Source of the DNA: Heterohyrax brucei | Lineage: Eukaryota; Chordata; Mammalia; Hyracoidea; Procaviidae | DNA length: 64,000 bases | Direction of reading: 5' to 3' | Assembly (NCBI GenBank): GCA_028571685.1 | Contig: CM053152.1 | Location: 21,398,001-21,462,000, forward strand | Notes under the pieces: generated by a model | What the model was told of the DNA's origin: nothing | Databases searched by the model: none | The model's input: the letters and a program-made list of their open reading frames with translations, nothing else | Shown: positions 10,857-21,191 of the stretch, piece by piece | How positions within the stretch are numbered: the stretch's first letter is position 1 | Layout: each line of letters begins with the position of its first letter | Made by a program: the position numbers and the translations under genes

Positions 10857-11215
10857 CGGAGTTCTGCTGGGAGCATGGCTCCTGGTCCTGATGCTGCCTC
10901 TGTCCATAAATCATAATGGAGGTCAACTCTTCAGACAGAGATGGATTGGACTTAGCGATACAGACTGACCATATCATGTGTGCACTTTATGGTTCTATGC
11001 ATCCATAGGATGTCATCCTGCTGATCTCTTAGTGGAGGCAGGGGAGTGGGTGGAGAGCAGGGGATAGGAGATAGCTGGGAGGATAAGACATATATGGAGT
11101 GGATGGGAAGAGTGTGCTGTCACCAGGCAGGGAGAGTAGTGGGAGCTGCATATTGGTTGGCATGCAAATTTATATGGGAATGTACATTTTCTCTCAATCA
11201 TAATAGAAAAAAACG

Positions 11216-13312
11216 ATATTGGCTGTTGGTTTTGTATAGATAGCATTTATTGAGAAATTTTCCTTCTTTATTATGTTGAGAGGTTTTACTAGGAATGGGT
11301 TTTGGAGTTTATTAAATGCCTTTTCTGCATCAACTGAGGTGGTCATGTGATTTTTTTATTTATGTGGTGGATTACACTGATTGACTTTCAAATGCTGAAC
11401 TATCCTTGCATAACTGGTGTGAATTCTACTTGGTTGTGAGGTATTATTTATACACACACACACACACACTCACACACATATGGTGCATATATACACACAC
11501 ATATGGTGCTGAATTCTACCAGCTGAGTTTTGAGAATGTTTGCATTTATATTCATGAGAGATATTGGTCTGCAATTTTCTTTCTTTCTTTTTTTTTTTTT
11601 CGGTGGTATCTTTGCCTGGTTTTGTATCACAGTTTTGCTGGCTTCATAGAATGAATTTGGAAGCATTCCTTCCTTTTCTATGTTCTGAAATAATTTGATT
11701 AGTACAATCACCTCTCTGAATGTTTAGTGGTATTCTCTGGTGAAGCCATCGGGGGCAAGGCCGTTTTTGTTGGGACTTGTTTTTTATTTTTAAATTATTT
11801 GTTAGCTTTTCAGTTTCTTCCCCTGTTATGGGTCTTTTCAGATTTTTGACTTCAGTTTGTATTAGTTTAAGTACGTAGTGTGTTTCTAGAAATTTGGTTA
11901 TTTCCTCTAGGTTTTCAAACTTGTTGGAATATTGGTTTTTATAGTACTCTGTTATGATACTTTTTATTTCAGTTCGAGTCTCTTGTAATGTCTTCAATTT
12001 CATTTCTTATTTTGGGTTATTTGTGTCCTCTCTAGTTTATCTTTTCTCAGCTTGGCCAATGGTTTGCCAATTCTGTTGATCTTTTCAAAGAAATAGCTTT
12101 TGGTTTTGTTGATCCTTTCTATTATTTTTCCAGTCTCTATTTCATTTATTGTTGCTCTGATCCATATTATTTCCTTTCTTCTGGTGGCTGGGGGCATCTT
12201 GTAGTTCTCTTTCTGTTTGAGTTGATAGCTAATGGTTGGACTTTGTCCCTTTCTTCTTTTTTGATGTGTGCAGCATTTGCTATAAATTGACTTCTAAGCA
12301 CTGCCTTTGCTGTGTCTCAAAGGGTTGGTGCAATCTTTTCATTCTCATTTGATTCTAGGGATTTTTTAATTCCACATTTGATTTCTTCTATTACCCAGTG
12401 GTTTTTAAGTATGGTGTTATTGTTTCTATGTGTTTGACTATTTTCCTTGACCTTCCTGTTATTAATTTACATTTTTATGGTGTTCTGATTGGATAAAGTG
12501 TTTTGTATTATCATAACATTTTGGATTTTGTGGAGGGTTGCTTTGTGGCCCAAGACGTAGTCTATTCTGGTGAATGTACTATGTGTGATGGAAAAGAATG
12601 TGCATTTTACTGATGTTGGATGGAGTCTTCTATATACATTTATAAGGTGCAGTTAAATCTTCTGTAACTTTGTTGAGTTTCTTGCTAGATAGTCTGTCCT
12701 TTATCAAGAGCGGTGTGTTGAAATCTCCTACTATTATTGTGAAACTATCAGTTTCTCCTTTCAGTGCTGTTGGAATTTGTTTTACGCATTGTGGTGATCT
12801 GTTATTGGGTGCATAGATACTTAGGGGTTATAGCCTCATGGTGGATTGTCCCTTCATTATATAATATCCTTCCTTGTCTTTTATGGTGGATTTTGTATTA
12901 AAGTCTATTTTATCAGAGATTAGTATTTCCACTCCTGCTCTCTTTTGGGTTGCTATTGGCTTGATATATTTTTTCTATCCTTTGATTTTTAAAATATTTA
13001 TGTCTGTTTATAAGGTGTGTCTTTTGTAGATAGCATATTGATGGGTCTTGTTCTTTCTATTCATTCCACCATTGTCTGTTTATAGGTGCATTTAAGCTAT
13101 TTACAATTCAGTGTGATTATTGATAAATAAGAGTTTACTGCTGTCATTTTTTAGTATTTTTGTGATATTGAGGTTTTCTTTGTTCCTCTTTTATGCTGAA
13201 TTCTTTCTTTGTTTATTTCATTTTTACAGATTTTTTCTTTACTGAGACTTGATATTTTTCTTCTTTATTTTAAGTAACTTTGCTCACTTTCTTTGTGGCT
13301 TACCTTGAAAAT
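11216..13312 (-). pseudogene. L1 ORF2 remnant: endonuclease to early RT
   Basis: On the minus strand this reads ORF2 from the endonuclease region (high coordinates) to the reverse transcriptase (low coordinates). Frames 12000-12197 (ERINKTKSYFFEKINRIGKP) and 11644-12003 (ITEYYKNQYSNKFENLEEIT, then LKRPITGEE) are linker and early RT. Frame 11448-11711 has [15 protein letters not shown] and [13 protein letters not shown]. Stops and shifts are frequent. A CA-repeat at 11452-11505 lies inside. The missing C-terminal half of ORF2 would belong between here and 7770, but a plus-strand L1 is there instead. Confidence 0.85.
11452..11505 (+). repeat. (CA)n microsatellite with interruptions
   Basis: ACACAC runs broken by 'tcacacacatatggtgcata', inside the minus-strand L1 piece. 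Confidence 0.85.
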
Positions 13313-13336
13313 ATTTTTTTTTTTTTTTTTTTTTTA
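13313..13336. repeat. Poly(T) tract
   Basis: A run of about 22 T residues at the right edge of the minus-strand L1 piece. It may be the reversed poly(A) tail of another short insertion, but I could not identify one. Confidence 0.8.
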
Positions 13337-13434
13337 GTCCTGGAAGTGATAATAGGATATAATCAACATCCTTATGGAGGTTAAGATCAAGTAAACCCAG
13401 ACAAAGATAATGAAAAGTGAAGTAAACTGATTGT

Positions 13435-13570
13435 AAAAGCACAGGGGTTGGAATCAGATGTGGGTTCTAATTTTACTTTGCCCTCTACCTAGCTGTGTAA
13501 CTTTGGAGATGTCAATTTACCATGGAGAGTTTTGATTTCCTCACCTGCAAAATACTTAATAACAACATTG
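13435..13570 (+). mobile_element. MIR SINE
   Basis: 'ggggttggaatcagatgtgg', 'ctacctagctgtgtaacttt' and 'ttgatttcctcacctgcaaa' follow MIR order: the promoter-adjacent segment, the core 'agctgtgtgacctt' equivalent, then the 'tttcctcatctgtaaaat' equivalent. Confidence 0.8.
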
Positions 13571-13630
13571 AATGAAACCGGGGATCTCCAAATCTTTTGT
13601 AAACTGGTACTGTTTTTAAAGTGATCAGCT

Positions 13631-14118
13631 TCTGTCTTAGGCTGGGTTCTATTGAAAATAAAACCAGTAAAAAGTATAAATACGTGTAGAGACAAGAGAT
13701 TTACTTCAAGAAAATGGTTTGTGTGATTGTAAGGGCTGGAACATCTTGAGTTCATGGATCAGGATAGGGGCTTCTTGGTTCACATGTAGTCACAAGGGCT
13801 GGTGAACCCAAGATTAGCAGATCAGAGAGCAGGGCTATTGCTCTCGGGCTGTGAAGATCAGTGACTTCCAAGACCTGCAGACAAGCTGGTAGCTCAAGTC
13901 CCAAGAGTCAGAGGTCAGATGAACAGGAGGAAGCTGCAGGAATCAGAGCGAACAAACAAATAGCAGAACATCTGCCCAGATAAAGATGCAGGCCACACCT
14001 CCAAGGAAACTCTCCCTAAGCTGATTGACTACTCATGGCAGATGCAATTAAAGGAGTGATCACATATAAACACTGAGATTCATAGTCCAGACAAGTTGAC
14101 ACAAAATCCTAACCATTA
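13631..14118 (-). mobile_element. LTR-like interspersed repeat
   Basis: It is homologous in reverse to 4338-4794 plus 5732-5804. The minus strand starts 'taatggttaggattttgtgtc' and ends near 'aacccagcctaagacaga', about 490 bp. It is uninterrupted here and so acts as the empty-site comparison for the mariner at 4795. The type (LTR or MER) is not settled. Confidence 0.6.
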
Positions 14119-14297
14119 CAGCTGCTAGCCAAAAGGTTTGTAGTTCAAACACACCAGGCACTTCAAGGAAAAAGATGTGATAGTCTGCTTCCATAAAGAT
14201 CACAGACTTGGAAACCCAATGGAGCAGTTTTATTCTGCCCTATGAGATCACTGTGAGTTGGAATAAATTTGAAGGCGGTTGGTTTTTTGTGTGTATA
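14119..14297 (+). mobile_element. AfroSINE
   Basis: A tRNA-like segment 'gctgctagccaaaaggtttg' with box B-like 'gtagttcaaacacacc' is followed by a variant middle and the tail 'ctgtgagttggaataaattt'. It is afrotherian-specific, transcribed by RNA polymerase III when active, and moved by a LINE. The 5' end is truncated where it meets the preceding repeat. Confidence 0.8.
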
Positions 14298-14599
14298 AGT
14301 GTGTCCTTTTTACCTGTGAAGCTAGTACCTGTGATTCCAAAGGAAGATATCATTTCTTCTTGGGGAGATCTGGGAAGGCTGGTAGAGGAGGAGAAATTAT
14401 CTTAGACTTTTCAAGGTGGCATTTGTCACTATGAGCTTGTAGAGAAAGAATCTGCCAGGTGGCAGGAATTGAGTGATCCATGTTGGGGAGATAAGAGAGC
14501 ATAAGGGAAAAAAAATGATGGGTGAACTGAGCACCTGGATTTGATTTCTGATACTATTCTCCAACGAAAGGAATAAGAGTTCCTTGGAGAAATGAATGA
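14298..14599. other. Unassigned sequence
   Basis: No clear family; it may include more of the old L1 that is recognisable from about 14600. Confidence 0.35.
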
Positions 14600-15060
14600 T
14601 TCTAAAGCTAGGGTAGGAAAAGAAAAGATAAGCCTGAAGTATCTTGTAGTGCCAGAAAATAAGGAATTACTAAAAGAGCCAGAGGAAAAGGCACGTCAAA
14701 GAGACACAGGAGGCAAGCTGAAAGAGCTCTTGATGGACAAAGATGGAATAATTAGAACAACAAAATAAATAGTGTAGTTTTGGATTATAACCCAAACAAT
14801 GAAATAAATGAGTCCGTACTAACATAAATTATTGACTAATATATAAATGTGGGAGAAGAAGCAAATCTATCACACAGATATATTCCAAATAATTTATATA
14901 GATATTCTACTCTCCAGAAGATGGAACTTAATTCTCCTCCTCATCTTTTCATACTTTGAATGGGTGATGTACTTAGTGACTTGCTCTCAAAATGTAGAGT
15001 ATAGAAAGAGAAAAAGAAGTAACTTTACAGTGAAACAACCTAGCAAACGTTACCTTGGCC
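14600..15060 (+). mobile_element. Old L1M 3' UTR
   Basis: Recognisable L1M 3' UTR blocks appear in order: 'gagacacaggaggcaagctga', 'aaataaatgagtccgtacta', 'gtacttagtgacttgctctc' and 'aagtaactttacagtgaaac'. The sequence seems to resume after the LTR at about 15732 ('ggtgatcaaggccagcatcg'), so the LTR inserted into it. Confidence 0.7.
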
Positions 15061-15731
15061 TCATGTCATGGATTGAATTGTGTCCCCCCAAAGTATCTGT
15101 CAACATGGCTAAATCATAATTCCCAGTATTGTGTGATCATCTACCATTTTATAATTTGATATGATTTTCCTATGAATTATAAGAAAATCCTGGTGGAATA
15201 GTGGTTAAGTGGTGAACCTGCTAGCCAAAAGGTCGGCAATTTGAAACTTGCCAGGCTCTCCTTGGCAACTGTATGGAGCAATTCTACTCTGTTCTATAGA
15301 GTCACTATGAATTGGAATCGACTCAATGGCCATGAGTGTTGTGTGTTGTAAATACTATCACTATGATGTAATGAGATGAATTAGTGGTAGTTACATTGAT
15401 GAGGTCTGCAAGATCAGATAGTGTTATAAGCCAATCTCTTTTGAGATACAAAGAGAGAAACTAACAGAGACATAGGGACTTCATACCATCAAGAAAGCAG
15501 TGCCAGGAATAGAGCATGTACCTTGGACCTGAGGTTCCTGCGTGGAGAAGCTTCTACACCAAAGAAAGGTTAATGATACAGACCTTCCTCCAGAGATGAC
15601 AAAGAGAAAAAGCCTTCACCTTGAGTTAACACCCTGAATTTGGATTTGTAGCCTACTAGACTGTGAGCAATTTCTTTGTTAAAGCCATCCACTTGTGGTA
15701 TTTGTGTTACAGCAGCACTAGATGGCTAAAA
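15061..15731 (+). mobile_element. Solo LTR, MaLR-like, interrupted by AfroSINE
   Basis: It starts TGTCATGGATTGAATTGTG and ends with a 'gcactagatggctaaaaca' block, matching both ends of the young LTRs at 57845 and 59301. A polyadenylation-region block 'ttctttgttaaagccatcca' is shared. An AfroSINE sits inside at 15185-15350. Flanking bases cctca and tctgg do not give a duplication. It is clearly older than the 57-59 kb element. Confidence 0.85.
15185..15350 (+). mobile_element. AfroSINE inside LTR
   Basis: Head 'atcctggtggaatagtggtt', box region 'ctgctagccaaaaggtcggc', middle 'ctactctgttctatagagtc', and tail 'gaattggaatcgactcaatgg'. It splits the host LTR. Confidence 0.9.
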
Positions 15732-15796
15732 CATCTGGTGATCAAGGCCAGCATCGTCAGCAATAAGGCATAGTGATAGCATCGATGCTTGATATG

Positions 15797-15980
15797 GAAA
15801 TCGTGGTGGCATAGTGGTTAAGTGCTACAGCTGCTTAACCAAAAGCTGGCAGTTCAAATCTGCCAGATGCTCCTTGGAAACTCTATGGAGAAGTTTACTC
15901 TGTCCTGTAGATTCGCCACGAGTCAGAATTGACTTAGTAGCAGTGGGTTTGGCTTTCTGTTGTTGTAGTTTTTGGTTTTC
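15797..15980 (+). mobile_element. AfroSINE
   Basis: A full-length copy from 'aaatcgtggtggcatagtgg' through 'ctgcttaaccaaaagctggc' and 'gaaactctatggagaagttt' to 'gtcagaattgacttagtagc', ending in a TTTGGTTTT-type tail. Confidence 0.9.
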
Positions 15981-17384
15981 CATTCACATTCTTCTTGGAG
16001 CCTCTGATTCCTCCATCAAAACATCTATTTACCATTAAGTTAATGGTATGCTTTAAAAGAAAATATAAGGCAAAGTGTTTTTTCCCTTAGTCTCACCACC
16101 ATACCACAACTTGTCAATTTCTTTCTTGATTCCTTCCTATGAACTTCCAAGTCCAAATCAAAGTGTCACTACCATCATAGAGTATATTTACCTTTTTTTT
16201 CCTGAGAAGAAAAGACTCCTTTTATATTTACTCAATTTACATTTACAGGTATTTCCTGTTTACCAGCTGGCCAGTGATTAAAGATTACGTGCGGGCCTTT
16301 TTTTCTTTTCAAAGACTTTATTTGACAAGCACACTTTGAATTTGCGCTTCCATTTTCTCATTTCTGTGACTGAGAGGCAGGGCTAGCTGCATAATTTCCA
16401 GGACCCAGTGCAAAGTGAAAATGTGAAGTCCCTTGTTCACAAATTATTAAAACTTTCAAAAGAGTGACCTCAGAGCATTAAACCAAGTGCAGATCCTTCT
16501 CAGCTCTGTGTCCTATGTTATGACAGTCACTCTCTTATGAAGCTGCCTCTGCTGAGGGGACTCTCTGTTAGGGGTATGCTCACTGTACCCCTTTATACTA
16601 TCTCTGGCATAAAAGTATGGGAAGGACTTTAGATTTCCCATCTGTCTTCCATTCTGAGAGGCTAGAAGGAGTCAGATAATCATAAAATACCTTAGTCCGA
16701 TAGCTCTGGTGAGTCCTTATGATTAGAGAAGTGAGGGGCTATTCAATGGATGAGGCAGGGCAGCCTGAAATCAAGTTTCTATGAACACAGAGACTGATGA
16801 TCCAATAAGCAAGGTAAGCAAGGGCTCACTTGTGCTTACTTACTCTTCTGTGGCTATCAGATTCACACTTTTTCTTTCCTTTCACAACACAACAGCAAAA
16901 TGAAAGCCATGTGAAACTGTTCACTACAGATTAGTAATAAGGCACAAAGGAGTCAGTGCTTATCTTGTTTACTGAGTTGCTGGCCCCTGTCAGGGATTGT
17001 GGATTTGGAAAGAGGCTTGGATTCTATAAGAAGGGGTTGGGAGAGAGAGAGAGATGTCAGCCACACCTAGAAGAATCTTTGGTGTGGTGAAAAAATGTGA
17101 AACCGTACACTATGAATTAGTAAGTAGCCCCAAGTAGGTTTACTTTGCTTACTGTAGACTGGTGACAGCACCTTCTCCACAATACCAGGGAGAGAAGGAG
17201 ACGGACGTAAGGCAGCTGGGCGCTGAGACCTCTGCTGCTCCTCCAGAGAAAGTTCCGTTCTAATGGGAAAGTCATCTTTTGATGAGAAAACAGATCTGTT
17301 GCAGAACTTTAAATGACTTACACAGTGTTTTCTCAAAATCTAGCATGTCTCTGAAGTGAGTGATTTGACATTTCATATAATGTA
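15981..17384. other. Mostly unassigned, 1.4 kb
   Basis: No gene was seen. A stretch around 16380-16500 ('cccagtgcaaagtgaaaatg', 'agagcattaaaccaagtgca') resembles an old mammal-wide repeat that I cannot name. Frames of up to 89 codons show no domains. Confidence 0.4.
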
Positions 17385-17556
17385 ACCAAAAAAACCAAAC
17401 CAAATCTTTTGCCATAGAGTCAGTTCCAACTCATAGTGACCCTGTAAAACAGATTGGAACTGTCCAGTAGAGTTGCCAAGGAGCTCCTGGTGGATTCGAA
17501 CTGCTGAGCTTTTGGTTAGCAGATGAAGCCCTTAACCACTATTCCACCTGTTCTTC
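17385..17556 (-). mobile_element. AfroSINE with target-site duplication
   Basis: The reversed tail 'accaaaaaaaccaaaccaaa' is followed by 'gttccaactcatagtgaccc', then box B in reverse 'ggattcgaactgctga' and the tRNA-like head near 17550. It is flanked by an exact 11-bp repeat CATATAATGTA at 17374-17384 and 17557-17567, the duplication expected of a LINE-mediated insertion. Confidence 0.93.
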
Positions 17557-17612
17557 CATATAATGTAGCAGTGAGAGCCATAAACAGGAGTTGATGGGTG
17601 AGTCCACATCAA

Positions 17613-17917
17613 TTTTTAAAAAATATTGTATTTTAGCTGAAAGCTTACACATCAAATTAGACTCCCATCCAACAATTCCTACACAAATAGTTCTGGGACA
17701 CTGGGTACAGTCCTTCCAGTGAGCACTCTCACCATTTCTGCTCTGCCTACCCGGTTTCCATCCACCCAGTTTCCCTGCCCCTGCTTGACGTCTCTGCTTC
17801 GCTTTCGTGTGAATGTTGACCTTTTGGTCTCATACAGTTGATTGTCCCAAGTAGCAGCTTTAAACAATTCCTCACAGGTGTTGTTTATTTTCTAAGTCAA
17901 TCTGTTATTTGGCCGAA
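17613..17917 (-). mobile_element. 5'-truncated L1 3' UTR with TSD
   Basis: A reversed poly(A) stretch at 17613-17620 leads into the L1 3' UTR ('gtattttagctgaaagctta'), through 'gaccttttggtctcatacag' to a truncation after 'ggccga'. The 12-bp AGTCCACATCAA is present on both sides, at 17601-17612 and 17918-17929. The insert is therefore about 305 bp of 3' UTR only. Confidence 0.9.
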
Positions 17918-18149
17918 AGTCCACATCAACTTTTATAAATTCAATCAGTTTACAAAAGTGCCTCAGTCTATGAACTCTCTCACACAGTCCTGCCCACATT
18001 TTCCTACCTGAAAACTGACCGCGATGATTTCTTATTTGGTAATCATTTGACAATAACAAGCATACTCAGAAGGCTAAGAGTTCAGGGTGTGTTAAGCTCC
18101 AACCTGAGGCCACCTCTGTCTCCTCCTTCCACCTCCATAGCTGTCTTCT

Positions 18150-18303
18150 TGCCTCTTGTTTTTTTCCAGATTCGTGGCTCATTCAATGATGACGCCTTGC
18201 AAGACTGTCTACAGCTCCAGGCCCCATTCTCGCTCTTTATCCTGTGTCAAAATAGGTGCCTGGCACATGTGACAGGCTCACATGAAACGCTGATGAACAA
18301 ATA
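18150..18303 (+). mobile_element. Possible L2 3' end
   Basis: 'aggtgcctggcacatgtgac' followed by 'gctgatgaacaaataaatta' resembles the L2 3' terminus. The upstream part is too diverged to be sure. Confidence 0.45.
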
Positions 18304-18364
18304 AATTAACCATTCCCATTTCTTTCTTGCAAGCAGCTGTTCAAGTATTCATCTACCAGTTCTT

Positions 18365-18745
18365 CCAATTAAGTTTGTGAACTCATCCTAGAAAATATCA
18401 CTACAGTCACCTTTGAAGTACTCCCCTTAGGAAGCTGTGCATCAATGCCAGCACCTAGTCTACCTTTCAAAGCAATTTTGGGACTCTGTTTCCAGAATAG
18501 CCATCAGAGCTGTTGTCATATTACTGTTGATGTCCTGAATGTTCTTCAAATGTCTTCCTTTCAATATTTCTTTTATCTTCAGGTAAAGAAAAAAGTCATT
18601 GAAGGCCAGGTCGGGTGAGTGGTGAAGGTGTTCCAATCTATTTATTTGTTTACTGGCTAAAAACTCTCTCACAGACAGCTATACCATTGAGGGCATGAAT
18701 TGGTGACCACGCCACCATGTGCAATGGCCATTTCGAAAAAATGTT
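18365..18745 (-). mobile_element. Mariner-type transposon fragment, 3' half
   Basis: The left edge 'aattaagtttgtgaactcat' is a mariner-like terminal inverted repeat. Reading the minus strand, a transposase C-terminal half is visible from about 18672 down to 18400. The element is cut near 18745, where an inverted partial copy begins. Confidence 0.8.
18400..18672 (-). pseudogene. Mariner transposase C-terminal remnant
   Basis: The minus frame 18460-18672 gives REFLASKQINRLEHLHHSPD followed by LAFNDFFLYLKIKE. This aligns with the SPDLxxxDFF region of mariner transposases that holds the third catalytic aspartate, and then with KGRHLKNIQDINSNMTTAL and the NCFER end. Downstream, on the same strand, GEYFKGD-type C-terminal sequence is seen with stops interspersed. 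The N-terminal DNA-binding domain and first catalytic aspartates are absent, so there is no activity. Confidence 0.8.
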
Positions 18746-18835
18746 CCAAAATTGCTTTGAAGGATGGATTAGGCACTGGTATCAGTGCATAGCTGCCCAA
18801 GGGGAGTACTTAGAAGGTGCCTGTAGTGATACTCA
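18746..18835 (+). mobile_element. Inverted mariner C-terminal fragment
   Basis: 'caaaattgctttgaaggatg' through 'ggggagtacttagaaggtgc' and 'ctgtagtgata' is an inverted copy of 18395-18480, about 16 mismatches in 87 by eye. The two arms are separated by roughly 265 bp, so two mariner 3' parts face opposite ways. Confidence 0.8.
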
Positions 18836-18879
18836 GCAATGAGGTTATATAGCACTCAGAACAATTAAGTTCGTGGACT

Positions 18880-19060
18880 TCTTTGTTGGATCTTGTATTA
18901 ACCTTGCAGTGCCTCTGAGCTGTTTGCAGACAGAAAGAAAGCACAGTTATCACTAAGAAACAGAGGCCCAGTAAGCTAAATGGATGACCTGAGGTAACAC
19001 AGCAAATTGAGACAGGAGCCAGGAGCCAGGAGTGTAGACTCAGCCTCCTGCCTCTCTCTT
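18880..19060 (-). mobile_element. MIR SINE
   Basis: In reverse: 'agaaacagaggcccagtaag' and 'cctgaggtaacacagcaaat' followed by 'gtgtagactcagcctcctgc'. These are the MIR core and promoter-side blocks read backwards. Confidence 0.7.
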
Positions 19061-20033
19061 CCGTTGCTTTTGCCAGCAGGCAGGACTCCTGTCTCTGGCT
19101 AAACAGTTGAAGCAACAAATGTTGGCTATAAACTTTCCTGCTTAATTATGGAACTTGCTAACTAAGAGTAGCATCAAAAGTATTTCACAATTTACTGTTA
19201 ACGCTTCTGGGAAACACAGTTTTGGAAACAAGATGTTAACAACGCTCAGTGAGATGGAGAAGAAAAATACTAACGGGAAGCCAATATATACTTAGGTATT
19301 GAAACTCTCCTGACTACCTGCCCTTCTCTAATTTTCTTTATCATAAACAACACATAAGTGCCAGGAACAGTATTGCCCAAGATTTAGTAACTCAAGTTTC
19401 TATAATCTTTAAGAAGAATTTTAAAAAAATAAAAGAAAGAAAAAAACTGGAGGGTAGTTTGAGGAAATAAAAGTGTTAACTTCATGAAGAAAGAGGTCAG
19501 TGGTAGTTCTAGGTGTCTATAAAAGGGGAACTCATACAGCCTTGTTACAAGGAAAATCAAAAGGAGAACCAAGTTGTGACTGTGCCCTGAAGGGCAACAG
19601 AAAGGCCACAGTTTATTGGAAAAAAAAAAAAAAATTAACCAAAGAAGCCAGTCATTATGACAGAGTTAACTGGAGGGAAAAAGAGAGACCCAAAGAAAAA
19701 GAATGAAGTTCTGATGTTACAGAAAGCATCTGGACAGAACCTTGCAAGAATACCACTTAGTATATATGGGACTTTTTTCTTTTTAATTTGGTGGTTGAAA
19801 GAAATTGGAAATAGAAAAACGACCCAGAATTTTGGAGAACAATAAAGGATACCACTCTGTGGTGATGGATAAGAAGTGCCCTGACAGAAAAACTACACAA
19901 CTACAGTGAAGCTGCAGTAGTTCTGGGGGGTGGGAGGGAAGCAGGTTCGGGGGATGTCATCACTGTTTGCCATCTTATTATCAGATAACATTGTGGTCCC
20001 CATTACACAATAGAGTTTGACTCTCAGATCTAA
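19061..20033. other. Unassigned, with A-run
   Basis: No gene and no confident repeat. An A16 run at 19620-19635 could mark the tail of an unidentified old insertion. Confidence 0.45.
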
Positions 20034-20306
20034 AGTTGTTAGCTACCTTCAAGATGGTTCCAAGACACAACAGGATTGTACCATTGTAATCCACAGAGTT
20101 TTCACTGGTTGATTTTTTTGGAAGTAGATCCCCAGGCTTTTCTTCCTAGACTAAGTCTGAAAGCTTCACCAAAACCTGTTCAACATCACAGCGATGTCTC
20201 CACTGCAGATGACTGGTGACTGTACTTGAGGGACACTGGCCAGAAATTTAAACTGGGTCTCAAACCTGGTGGCCAAAGAGTTCCACTACTGAACCACCAC
20301 TAGCCT
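20034..20306 (-). mobile_element. Long-form AfroSINE
   Basis: In reverse it begins with the tail 'gttgttagctaccttcaaga', has the middle block 'gatttttttggaagtagatc' and 'ctaagtctgaaagcttcacc', and ends at a tRNA-like head with box B in reverse 'gggtctcaaacctggtggcc' and box A in reverse near 'ccactactgaaccaccacta'. It is longer than the common AfroSINE. Confidence 0.75.
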
Positions 20307-20747
20307 CCCCTAATCTAGTAGCTGTGTTTATTTGTCATCATTAAAGGAAAATAATTAACATGCTTTATATGGGCAGGATTGAGAAACCATGTTTCAGTTG
20401 GCAACTGAACTACAGAAAATGCTGTAAACTTTGTTGTATGGCCTCTAAGGTATTTCTTTCACTGTTGCCCTTAAGGCTTTTGCCATTCACTTTGCAGATC
20501 TGTGCTGGAGAAGAACTTGAGTCAGAAGAGATACTCCTTACCTTCTGAGCATAAGAGACTGAGGTTTGCAGGTAGGCTTATTTTGATTGTCAGAGGGAAG
20601 GAGGCCTGCAAGGAAGCTGGTTTGGAAAATTTAGAAGGTATGGAAAAAAATTTGAGTAGTCTTCTTGAGACAGTATGAGAACACCAGCCTTGCCCTTCTG
20701 TGTCTGTGATGAGTGCCCTCAGCTGAGGTTGAGGTGGGAGGAAATCA
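20307..20747. other. Unassigned sequence
   Basis: Nothing recognisable; short frames only. Confidence 0.4.
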
Positions 20748-20932
20748 GTCTGGTAATGTAATGCTTTAAGTGCTACGATTGTTAACCAAAAGATAGGTGG
20801 TTCAAAATCCAGGCCAGGTGTTCCCTGGAAACTCTACAGAGCAGTACTTGGATGTATAGCATCGCTATGAGTCCGAATTGACTCGACGGCACTGTGTTTG
20901 GTTTTCGGGTTGGGCTTGGTTTGCTAGCAGGG
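20748..20932 (+). mobile_element. AfroSINE
   Basis: 'taagtgctacgattgttaac', box B 'ggtggttcaaaatccagg', middle 'gaaactctacagagcagtac' and tail 'gtccgaattgactcgacggc', then a GTTTGGTTTTCGG-type end. Confidence 0.9.
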
Positions 20933-20984
20933 TAACCTTGATGGATACAGTGGTTCTGAGAAAATAAAGCTCAGTTTTGAGCTC

Positions 20985-21191
20985 ATGTTTTATAACTAAG
21001 ACTTACTATCATTCTAGCTTTACATCCCTAACTGAAAGATTGTTCAAAGCTACCCAGAGGTGCTTCAGAAGACAGTTCTGGCTGTCTACTTCCGACAGAC
21101 CAGCCTTTGAGATCCTTATGGAGCACAGTCCTGCTCTGACACACAAGGGCAGCCAAGAATCTGAGACGACTCAGTGGCAATCTGCTTTTAA
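20985..21191 (+). mobile_element. Long-form AfroSINE
   Basis: 'ctaactgaaagattgttcaa' head, 'acccagaggtgcttcagaag', 'tggctgtctacttccgacag', 'tatggagcacagtcctgctc' and tail 'ctgagacgactcagtggcaa'. The 'tctacttcc' middle block groups it with 20034-20306 and 23925-24275. Confidence 0.75.

Larger units (their letters stand above)
7771..11215 (+). mobile_element. L1 with 5' end and 3' end but internally deleted
   Basis: It begins with the 5' UTR start 'gggggcagaatcaagatggt', shared with the L1 start at 50756. It continues through an ORF1 remnant and the endonuclease part of ORF2, then jumps near 10856 directly into the distal 3' UTR, homologous to 61930-62260. It ends in A-rich sequence at about 11203-11213. 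About 4 kb of ORF2 and proximal 3' UTR, judged from the other L1s here, is missing. The ORFs are broken, so it is non-autonomous. Confidence 0.85.

Noticed and set aside
13626-14123. CAGCT repeats as a TSD of the LTR-like repeat
   Set aside because: The right-hand CAGCT belongs to the adjacent AfroSINE head, so the match is not independent evidence.
14119-15980. tRNA-like segments as real tRNA genes
   Set aside because: They are SINE heads: box B-like sequence without a foldable cloverleaf or anticodon arm, always followed by a SINE body.
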